DNA from: JANRKH01 sp033761815
GTDB taxonomy: Bacteria; Pseudomonadota; Alphaproteobacteria; Rickettsiales; Rickettsiaceae
Assembly: GCA_033761815.1 (NCBI GenBank)
Contig: JANRMF010000011.1
Location: 1-6,156 of the forward strand
Length of the DNA stretch: 6,156 bases
Direction: 5' to 3'
Shown here: positions 1 through 4,406 of the stretch, piece by piece
How the letters are laid out: every line of letters starts with the position of its first letter
How positions within the stretch are numbered: position 1 is the first letter of the stretch
Made by a program: the position numbers and the translations under genes
Notes under the pieces: model-generated
Database searches by the model: none
Told to the model about the DNA's origin: nothing
Seen by the model: only the letters and a program-made list of their open reading frames with translations

Positions 1-210
1 CCATTTTCCATAAAGGACAACATCCCCAACTTTAATCTGCATAGGAATGATCTCCCCATTATCTTTTCTTGCACCTAAGCCAACAGATACTACTTTGCCT
101 TGCATAGGCTTTTCTTTAGCGCTATCTGGAATAATAATTCCCCCGGCTGTTTTTTCATCATGTTCAATCGGCTCTAATGCAATGCGATCATGTAATGGTG
201 TAAATTTCAT
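1..210 (-). CDS. groES: Co-chaperonin GroES, 5' portion (3' end beyond the left edge)
   Basis: This reading frame runs from an ATG at 210-208 to base 1 and gives 70 uninterrupted codons. It begins MKFTPLHDRIALEPIE and continues with TAGGIIIPD, KEKPMQGKVVSVG and VKVGDVVLYGKW-type segments, which are the hallmarks of the GroES/Cpn10 family: the N-terminal strand, the mobile loop (about residues 17-32, with the GGIII motif that docks on GroEL) and the beta-barrel core. GroES is a cytosolic heptamer that caps GroEL during ATP-dependent folding. Bacterial GroES is about 95 residues, so roughly the last quarter is missing, and groEL would be expected next, outside the window. The start is supported by a Shine-Dalgarno sequence, AAGGGA, at 221-216. 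The gene lies 105 bp downstream of a co-oriented glycosyltransferase gene, and a candidate heat-shock promoter lies in that gap. Identification is secure. Confidence 0.96.
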   Translation of the reverse strand, partial: MKFTPLHDRIALEPIEHDEKTAGGIIIPDSAKEKPMQGKVVSVGLGARKDNGEIIPMQIKVGDVVLYGKW

Positions 211-215
211 AAAAA

Positions 216-221
216 TCCCTT
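216..221 (-). promoter_or_regulatory. Shine-Dalgarno sequence of groES
   Basis: Reading the minus strand, AAGGGA precedes the groES ATG by five bases. It is one of the clearest ribosome binding sites in the window and fixes the groES start codon. Most other genes here have weak or overlapping sites. Confidence 0.7.
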
Positions 222-270
222 TTTAAGTTATTGTGGAGATTACTGACAATTGCAGCAATCTATGAATCTC

Positions 271-299
271 ATATATGCATCAATATGTAATTCTTCAAG
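271..299 (-). promoter_or_regulatory. Candidate RpoH (heat-shock sigma factor) promoter for groES
   Basis: On the minus strand, CTTG (299-296, within CTTGAAG) is followed after 18 bases by CATATAT (277-271). This resembles the alphaproteobacterial RpoH pattern of a CTTG-type -35 box, a 17-18 base spacer and a CYTATNT-like -10 box. A transcript would start near base 264 and leave a leader of about 54 bases before the groES ATG. No CIRCE operator (TTAGCACTC-N9-GAGTGCTAA) is present in the gap, which fits control by a sigma factor rather than by HrcA. In AT-rich DNA a match of this quality can arise by chance. Confidence 0.42.
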
Positions 300-315
300 A
301 GGCAAATTGCAAAAT

Positions 316-1209
316 TTATATATTTTTTTCAATAGAGCCTAATACTAACCTCTTCAGATCCTCTAATGTTTTATTTGTGTTTAAAAAACTTTTTATCAAG
401 TAGTAGATTTTTGTTTTATATTGCTGATTAGCCTTCTTCGAAATGACTGTACATATTAATTTGTAGAGTTCGTTTGAATTATTCGAAGCATAAGTGGGGT
501 TAAATTCTATAAGATTTTTTGCAGCAAGGAGGAGTTTGCGCGCATCTAAAGTGTCGAGTTTGCAATCAATTTTTTTGGAATCTTGGTCTAGATTGTAACA
601 TACCAATTTCGGAGAAAAAACAAAATCTGATTTACTTGCGCATTTTAGAAAAAATGTCAAATCTTCAGCTTCATAATGTACCTCATCTATATCAATCTCT
701 TGAAATAAATCTCTAGAGACAATTGATCTTGGGGAGTTGATTCTGAGAATTGTTTTGTTTTTCAGTAAGTCAAGAAGAGGTGAGGTGGAGGTGATTTTAT
801 CCTCAGAACTATTTTTTCTTTTTGGGGAAGGTTTAAGACCATATCCCTCGCTTTTTCCAAAGGCAATTTTTTGGTTATTTTGTTTCATAATCCCAATCAA
901 ATGCTCTGCGGAATCTGGCGCAAGAATAGTTTGACCATCAAGAAATTTTATATAATCTCCGCTTGCAATAGACATACCGTTTTGATGAATATGATATCTT
1001 GAGTCAATATGTTTATTAGAGATAATAGTAGTATTCGGGAGGTCTTTTGTGAGAGATTTTACAAGAGCAAGAGAGTTGTCAGTCGACCCTTGATCTGTAA
1101 CTATATATTCCTTGCGAAAATGTCCACCGACTTCCTTAAGTGCAGATATTACCCTTTCTAGATACTGACTTTGATTATATATATTGAGTATAAAACTTAT
1201 CTTTTGCAT
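316..1209 (-). CDS. Family 2 glycosyltransferase-like protein with degenerate DxD motif
   Basis: The 297-residue product has a GT-A fold nucleotide-sugar transferase N-terminus. Residues 3-25 resemble the opening strand and helix (ISFILNIYNQSQYLERV), and IVTDQGSTDNS (36-46) matches the family 2 motif vvDDGStDnt. ASGDYIKFLDGQ (82-93) sits where the A-x-G-x-Y-i-x-f-L-D-x-D metal-binding motif belongs, and AEDLTFFLKC (181-190) matches the ED acceptor/base motif. It has no signal peptide or membrane segment, so it is probably cytosolic. Known members transfer sugars to lipids, polysaccharides or proteins; donor and acceptor cannot be read here. Oddities: the second Asp of DxD is Gln (D91-G-Q93), and the second Asp of the first motif is also Gln (Q40). 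This suggests altered metal use or loss of activity. The C-terminal third (about 200-297) is Lys/Asn-rich and unassigned. The ATG overlaps the stop of the upstream secreted-protein gene (TAATG, 1211-1207), implying translational coupling. No strong Shine-Dalgarno sequence is visible. Confidence 0.82.
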   Translation of the reverse strand: MQKISFILNIYNQSQYLERVISALKEVGGHFRKEYIVTDQGSTDNSLALVKSLTKDLPNTTIISNKHIDSRYHIHQNGMSIASGDYIKFLDGQTILAPDSAEHLIGIMKQNNQKIAFGKSEGYGLKPSPKRKNSSEDKITSTSPLLDLLKNKTILRINSPRSIVSRDLFQEIDIDEVHYEAEDLTFFLKCASKSDFVFSPKLVCYNLDQDSKKIDCKLDTLDARKLLLAAKNLIEFNPTYASNNSNELYKLICTVISKKANQQYKTKIYYLIKSFLNTNKTLEDLKRLVLGSIEKNI

Positions 1210-1937
1210 TATTTAATATCTAAATGAGCTTCTTCCATTATTAAATCCACCCACCCTCTATCTTCATCCTCTCCTGAGGTTGAAGGCGCATGTATTTTCA
1301 TCCCCTCATTTTGCCTTGGGCCTTTAGGGATCGGGTAACCCTCATTCGAAATTTTAAAAGCCTCATTTTGCCATGTTGGAGGGCCGCTCGGGTTTTTTAG
1401 CGCAGCTTTAACTAAATATGCTTGAGGTCTATGTTTTCTGTGATTTGAATAATCCTTTATTCTAACTAAAGACCCATCAGGATGCACATAAATCTCTCCC
1501 GAATCGGCAATCTCGCTGTCCTTTGATCTGCCAAGCATTTTATCTACAACATTATCAGTTTCCTTTTTTTCAAAACCTTCTTTAAGGAGTTTTTCTGCCG
1601 CCTGCGCTTTAGTCAAATTTGTCATATCTAGAGTTTTTGCTTTATTTGCATAATTACCCTCCAGAAATTTGTGCAATAAATTAGAAAGCTCCGTTTCTCT
1701 TTTTAGAACCGAAAGGTCCCAGATTCCATCCTCAGAGAATGGATCTTTAGAAACAGAATCTAGAGCTTTAGATACCCCGAGAGATACCGACCTAAGGCTT
1801 ATGCGCCTCTTTTGTTTTTGCTGTTTTGCCGATGATGTTTTTGGGTCATTTTCTACCGATACTATAAATTGATCATGAGAGAAAGACTCAAGAGATAGAA
1901 TTAATAAAGAAAGAATTAGTAAAATATTTTTTTTCAT
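1209..1937 (-). CDS. Predicted secreted protein of unknown function, effector/toxin-like C-terminal domain
   Basis: I do not recognise a named family for this 242-residue protein. Residues 1-20 form a signal peptide (MKKNILLILSLLILSLESFS): two lysines, a Leu/Ile core and a small-x-small S-F-S site, with cleavage likely before H21. A Lys/Arg/Ser-rich linker (31-66) follows, then a charged, probably helical segment (75-140; LTKAQAAEKLLKEGFEKK at 108-125). A distinct C-terminal region (about 146-242) carries GEIYVHPDGSLVRIKDY (148-163), HRKHRPQAYLVKAAL (166-180), NEAFKISNEGYPIPKGP (191-207) and a closing DLIMEEAHLDIK (231-242). The density of His, Arg, Lys, Asp and Glu around Gly/Pro turns looks like a small enzymatic domain, and the signal-linker-terminal-domain layout is typical of exported toxins or effectors. 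That functional reading is inference. No cysteine or lipobox is present. It is the first gene of a minus-strand pair, and its stop codon overlaps the glycosyltransferase start by one base. The Shine-Dalgarno sequence is weak. Confidence 0.8.
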   Translation of the reverse strand: MKKNILLILSLLILSLESFSHDQFIVSVENDPKTSSAKQQKQKRRISLRSVSLGVSKALDSVSKDPFSEDGIWDLSVLKRETELSNLLHKFLEGNYANKAKTLDMTNLTKAQAAEKLLKEGFEKKETDNVVDKMLGRSKDSEIADSGEIYVHPDGSLVRIKDYSNHRKHRPQAYLVKAALKNPSGPPTWQNEAFKISNEGYPIPKGPRQNEGMKIHAPSTSGEDEDRGWVDLIMEEAHLDIK

Positions 1938-1973
1938 ATATAACTTGTCTATAGGTTAAGGAAAAACTATAAT

Positions 1974-1985
1974 CATGCTCGCATG
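1974..1985. repeat. Short inverted repeat in the divergent intergenic region
   Basis: CATGC-TC-GCATG is a perfect inverted repeat with 5-bp arms and a 2-bp centre. It lies 36 bp upstream of the minus-strand secreted-protein gene and 46 bp upstream of SURF1. It is the only GC-containing symmetric element in this AT-rich gap and could be a repressor or activator site. Arms of five bases are short enough to occur by chance. Confidence 0.3.
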
Positions 1986-2016
1986 TTCTAAAACCACTAA
2001 AGCAAACTACTTTGGC

Positions 2017-2044
2017 ACTATACTATAATTTATGATTAAGACAA
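2017..2044 (-). promoter_or_regulatory. Candidate sigma70-type promoter for the secreted-protein/glycosyltransferase pair
   Basis: On the minus strand, TTGTCT (2044-2039) is followed after 16 bases by TATAGT (2022-2017). These match the TTGACA and TATAAT boxes at four and five of six positions. A transcript starting near 2010 would have a leader of roughly 70 bases before the ATG at 1937. The -35 box would lie inside the first codons of SURF1, so the divergent promoters would overlap. A second TATAGT (1971-1966) lies nearer the gene but has no convincing -35 box. Confidence 0.3.
2019..2029 (+). promoter_or_regulatory. Candidate -10 elements directly before the SURF1 start (possible leaderless mRNA)
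   Basis: TATACT (2019-2024) and TATAAT (2024-2029) overlap by one base, immediately upstream of the ATG at 2032. Using the first box, transcription would start at about 2031-2032, at or next to the start codon. No purine-rich Shine-Dalgarno sequence is present in the preceding 20 bases. The -35 region is weak for both boxes. The TGGCAC at 2013-2018 recalls half of a sigma54 site, but the matching GC of the -12 element is absent. Confidence 0.3.
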
Positions 2045-2772
2045 TAGATTCAGTGAATTTTTTACACCAACCTAGAAAAAATTTGTCAATTATTTTTTTT
2101 CCAATTTTTTTTATTTTGATTATGATGGGGTTTTGGCAGATAAATAGGCATTTTGAAAAAGAAGAGTCCATTCGTCAGACCATTAGCGCGATTAATGGAG
2201 GGGCTAAAAATTTTGAGCAAAACCAAGAACCTTTGGCGCCATATCAGAAATTACAGATAAATTGCCAAATAAAAAAACAAGATATAATGTGGTTATATCG
2301 CAGGCACCCAATGGCAAAATACCAAGATGGATCTTACCTTGCTGCGAAGTTTAAATCAGGAGAAAAGGAGGGGGTAATTATTCTTGGATGGGTTTTGGAA
2401 AAAGATAGAAAAAAATTCATCTCATCGGATTCCGCTGAAGAAATCTCTGCAAGCGTTACTACTATAACAATTCCAAGCGAGAAAGAGTCTTACTTTATTC
2501 CAAAAAATAATTACGAAAAAAATATATTATTTACCATGAATATGGATGAAGTTGGAAAACATATGTTAGGAAAACCGAGTAAGTACTTTTTTGCGGCTCT
2601 AGATAATAAAGATTTTGGGAGTCTTAAAATACTTCCTATTAGTGCCTCTATGATGCTTAAGATAAAAAATGACCATCTTGGCTATGCATCATTTTGGTTT
2701 TGCCTTGCTATATGTTTTGCGACAGTAATATTTATGCTAACGAGACAAACAAAGGAAGAGCACCATGCTTAA
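2032..2772 (+). CDS. surf1: SURF1 family cytochrome c oxidase assembly protein
   Basis: The 246-residue product has the SURF1/Shy1 layout: an N-terminal transmembrane helix (about 17-35), a large periplasmic domain and a C-terminal transmembrane helix (about 218-236). The family's N-terminal L/M-G-x-W-Q-x-x-R signature appears as MGFWQINRH (32-40). A segment matching the central GW strand is VIILGWVLEKDRKKF (115-129), although the usual Arg before GW is Leu. The diagnostic C-terminal motif H-x-x-Y-A-x-x-W-F-x-L-A is HLGYASFWFCLA (215-226). SURF1 acts in the inner membrane during maturation of the heme-copper oxidase catalytic subunit, probably in heme a insertion, so an aa3-type oxidase is expected elsewhere in the genome. 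The first in-frame ATG is used because later ATGs (codons 31-32) would remove the first helix. There is no Shine-Dalgarno sequence, and -10-like boxes abut the ATG. The end overlaps mrpG by 8 bases. Two T8 tracts (2093-2100, 2105-2112) encode part of helix 1. Confidence 0.9.
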   Translation: MIKTIDSVNFLHQPRKNLSIIFFPIFFILIMMGFWQINRHFEKEESIRQTISAINGGAKNFEQNQEPLAPYQKLQINCQIKKQDIMWLYRRHPMAKYQDGSYLAAKFKSGEKEGVIILGWVLEKDRKKFISSDSAEEISASVTTITIPSEKESYFIPKNNYEKNILFTMNMDEVGKHMLGKPSKYFFAALDNKDFGSLKILPISASMMLKIKNDHLGYASFWFCLAICFATVIFMLTRQTKEEHHA

Positions 2773-3091
2773 GAGTCACCAATTAATGCAATCTGCACAT
2801 ATATTAGAATGGGCGCTGGGAATAGGGGGGCACCTCATTGTATGGATTGGTATTTTTTTTATAGCAACATCAATTGTTGGAGTTAAAAGATTTTCTGATT
2901 CAATCTCTAAGATTCACGCCACATCCCTTTCTGATAGTCTTGGTACTCCTTTGTGCTACATTGGGTTTTTTTTGATCAACATATCGCAAGGATATTCTTC
3001 AAAATACTTGCTAATTATGATTTTGTGCTTCATAATTTCACCCCTTTCATCACACTCTATTGCAAAATTTATATATGAAAGCGAAAAATGA
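2765..3091 (+). CDS. mrpG: Monovalent cation/H+ antiporter subunit G (MrpG/MnhG/PhaG)
   Basis: The 108-residue product has three hydrophobic segments (about 20-40, 61-74, 80-98) and the subunit G core VGVKRFSDSISKIHATSLSDSLG (38-60 in part). This matches the family pattern G-x-x-R-F-x-D-x-x-x-R-x-H-A-x-x-x-x-D-x-L-G, with Lys in place of the usual Arg before I-H-A. MrpG is a small membrane subunit of the hetero-oligomeric Na+(K+)/H+ antiporter and corresponds to MbhC of membrane-bound hydrogenases. Length is normal (about 100-120). The start overlaps the end of SURF1 by 8 bases and is supported by AGGAAG (2753-2758) six bases upstream. The stop overlaps the next gene's start in an ATGA. Two T8 tracts (2853-2860, 2966-2973) lie in frame. 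First of the antiporter genes and second in the operon. Confidence 0.88.
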   Translation: MLKSHQLMQSAHILEWALGIGGHLIVWIGIFFIATSIVGVKRFSDSISKIHATSLSDSLGTPLCYIGFFLINISQGYSSKYLLIMILCFIISPLSSHSIAKFIYESEK

Positions 3092-3651
3092 GAAAACTTG
3101 AATTACTACCATCTTACTCGGCTATTTTTTTTCTTTCTGTGCTCTGTCTTGCTTGCTTATTTTTATGTCTTGCTTTTTGGAGGAGTAGGGACGGTGTTTC
3201 AAAAATTATAAATTTATCAGCGCTAAGTTCTGTTATTTGCATCATATACCTTATTTTAGACGCTCCTGATGTTGCCCTTACAGAAGCCTCTATTAACGCA
3301 GTTATATCTACTGCGATTCTTCTTGCTATGAATTCTAAAATTATTACTCAAAGCTACCCAGCGCCAAAATTGAATTTTATATTAGGCTTAGTATGCGCTA
3401 TTCTAGTTTTCACTATTACATTTTATCTCTCTGGTCTTGTACCTGAATTTGGCAATTTAAATACACCGCTTAATCAAGAAGTTACAAAATATTATATAGA
3501 AAATACAAAATCTGAGGTGGATATACCCGCTTTTGTTACTGCCATATTAGCTGATTATAGGGGGTTTGATACTTTTGGGGAAACATTTGTAATTTTTGTA
3601 GCAGGAATTGCTGTATACACAATATTAGGTATCAAAAATGAAAAGAAATAG
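3088..3651 (+). CDS. MrpA C-terminal-type antiporter subunit (DUF4040/MbhD plus MbhE domains)
   Basis: The 187-residue membrane protein has about five hydrophobic helices. The first domain (about 10-85) is the DUF4040/MbhD unit, marked by LILDAPDVALTEASINAVIST (56-75 in part), which matches the family's G-A-P-D-V-A-L-T-E signature with Asp in place of the usual Gly. The second (about 96-182) is MbhE-like, with VTAILADYRGFDTFGET (150-166). This equals the V-N-x-I-L-x-D-x-R-G-x-D-T-x-G-E motif near the C-terminus of MrpA. So the protein corresponds to the last part of the large MrpA subunit without its NuoL-like ion-pumping N-terminal portion. Related stand-alone proteins are often annotated as DUF4040 protein or as antiporter subunit B. 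In MrpA and MBH structures this region helps to form the lateral ion pathway with subunits B, C, F and G. ATGA overlap with mrpG upstream and a 14-base overlap with mrpB downstream indicate coupled translation; the Shine-Dalgarno sequence is weak. Confidence 0.85.
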   Translation: MRKLELLPSYSAIFFLSVLCLACLFLCLAFWRSRDGVSKIINLSALSSVICIIYLILDAPDVALTEASINAVISTAILLAMNSKIITQSYPAPKLNFILGLVCAILVFTITFYLSGLVPEFGNLNTPLNQEVTKYYIENTKSEVDIPAFVTAILADYRGFDTFGETFVIFVAGIAVYTILGIKNEKK

Positions 3652-4048
3652 CTCTATTATCAATGGTGTTTACACAAAATTTTTGACCCCCTTTTTACTT
3701 TGTTTTGCTCTCTATGTTCAGGTTTTTGGCGAAGTTTCTCCCGGTGGAGGGTTTCAAGCGGGCGCAATAATCGCTACCTCCTTAATTGCATATGATTTAT
3801 CCTGCGCAAAATTGGAGCAAGATCTCACCTCCCCCTTATTAATTAGGCTTTCCTCCCTCGGAATTTTAATATATATGTTCACTGGTATATATAGCTTTGC
3901 TGCAGGCAAGAATTTCCTGGACTATTCTGTAATTGCAAACAATATAGATGCAAGAAAAATAGGAATTTGCATGGTGGAGCTTGGAGTATGTTTTACCGTG
4001 AGCATGACGATGATTTTTATTTATCTAGAGATCAAAAATGCTAATTAA
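3638..4048 (+). CDS. mrpB: Monovalent cation/H+ antiporter subunit B (MrpB/MnhB, MbhF-like)
   Basis: The 136-residue product has four predicted transmembrane helices (about 13-30, 40-54, 68-88, 107-130). It carries the MnhB signature G-E-V-S-P-G-G-G-F-Q-A-G (31-42) and the C-terminal MVELGVCFTV (112-121), both strongly conserved in the family. MrpB is a small membrane subunit that, with G, C and the MrpA C-terminal domain, builds the cation-conducting part of the complex. Length is typical. The start codon lies inside the preceding gene (14-base overlap) and has no clear Shine-Dalgarno sequence, so expression probably depends on upstream translation. It overlaps mrpC by 11 bases. The family identity is secure; whether the transported ion is Na+ or K+ cannot be told. 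Confidence 0.9.
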   Translation: MKRNSSIINGVYTKFLTPFLLCFALYVQVFGEVSPGGGFQAGAIIATSLIAYDLSCAKLEQDLTSPLLIRLSSLGILIYMFTGIYSFAAGKNFLDYSVIANNIDARKIGICMVELGVCFTVSMTMIFIYLEIKNAN

Positions 4049-4406
4049 CATCACTCATTTTTTAGCCTCATTTTTAATCTCGTTTGGAATATTTCTATCT
4101 ATATCCCAAAGAAATTATATGACTAAATTAATGGGTCTATCTATTATGCAGTCAGGGGTGTTGATATTTTTCATAGGGCTTGGAAAGGTCCTAAATGCAC
4201 CTCCTCCGATAATGAAAGAAGGGCAGGAGATTTATTCAAACCTTTTACCACAGGTATTGATGCTAACTGCAATTGTTGTTGGAGTTGCAACTATATCAAT
4301 CGGAATCGCACTAATCGCAAAAATAAATAAAAATTTTGGCACGCTGGATGCAGAAAATTTATGTGAAAACAAAAATTTAAATACGGAATTATATGATCAT
4401 CGCTAA
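4038..4406 (+). CDS. mrpC: Monovalent cation/H+ antiporter subunit C (MrpC/MnhC, NuoK-like)
   Basis: The 122-residue product has three transmembrane helices (about 5-22, 29-49, 71-94) in the NuoK/MrpC arrangement. Motifs are KLMGLSIMQSGVLIFFI (30-46), matching the family GLxLxxxxxNLxxx segment, and LPQVLMLTAIVVGVA (70-84), which is diagnostic for MrpC (PQALVLTAIVIGVA). In complex I the homologue NuoK forms part of the proton path; MrpC plays the related role between the antiporter-like subunits and the small subunits. The polar tail after the last helix (about 95-122) is Asn/Glu/Lys-rich, somewhat longer than in many relatives, and coincides with the start of mrpD. It overlaps mrpB by 11 bases and mrpD by 14 bases. 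A weak AGAGAT purine stretch precedes the ATG. Confidence 0.9.
   Translation: MLINITHFLASFLISFGIFLSISQRNYMTKLMGLSIMQSGVLIFFIGLGKVLNAPPPIMKEGQEIYSNLLPQVLMLTAIVVGVATISIGIALIAKINKNFGTLDAENLCENKNLNTELYDHR

Noticed and set aside
251..264. ATTGC-type inverted repeat in the gap before groES as a terminator or CIRCE element
   Set aside because: The arms are 5 bp with a 1-base centre and no T-run on the minus strand, and the sequence does not match the CIRCE consensus.
519..716. Plus-strand open frame of 65 codons
   Set aside because: It lies wholly antisense to the glycosyltransferase gene, has no convincing ribosome binding site, and its product shows no recognisable motif.
737..934. Plus-strand open frame of 65 codons
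   Set aside because: Antisense to the glycosyltransferase; the hydrophobic-looking product comes from the complement of Lys/Asn-rich codons.
1669..1872. Plus-strand open frame of 67 codons
   Set aside because: Antisense to the secreted-protein gene, without a ribosome binding site or a family resemblance.
2013..2029. Sigma54-like TGGCAC followed by TATAA before SURF1
   Set aside because: The -24 half is good but the -12 half lacks the required GC dinucleotide (TTGCA), so a sigma54 promoter is not supported.
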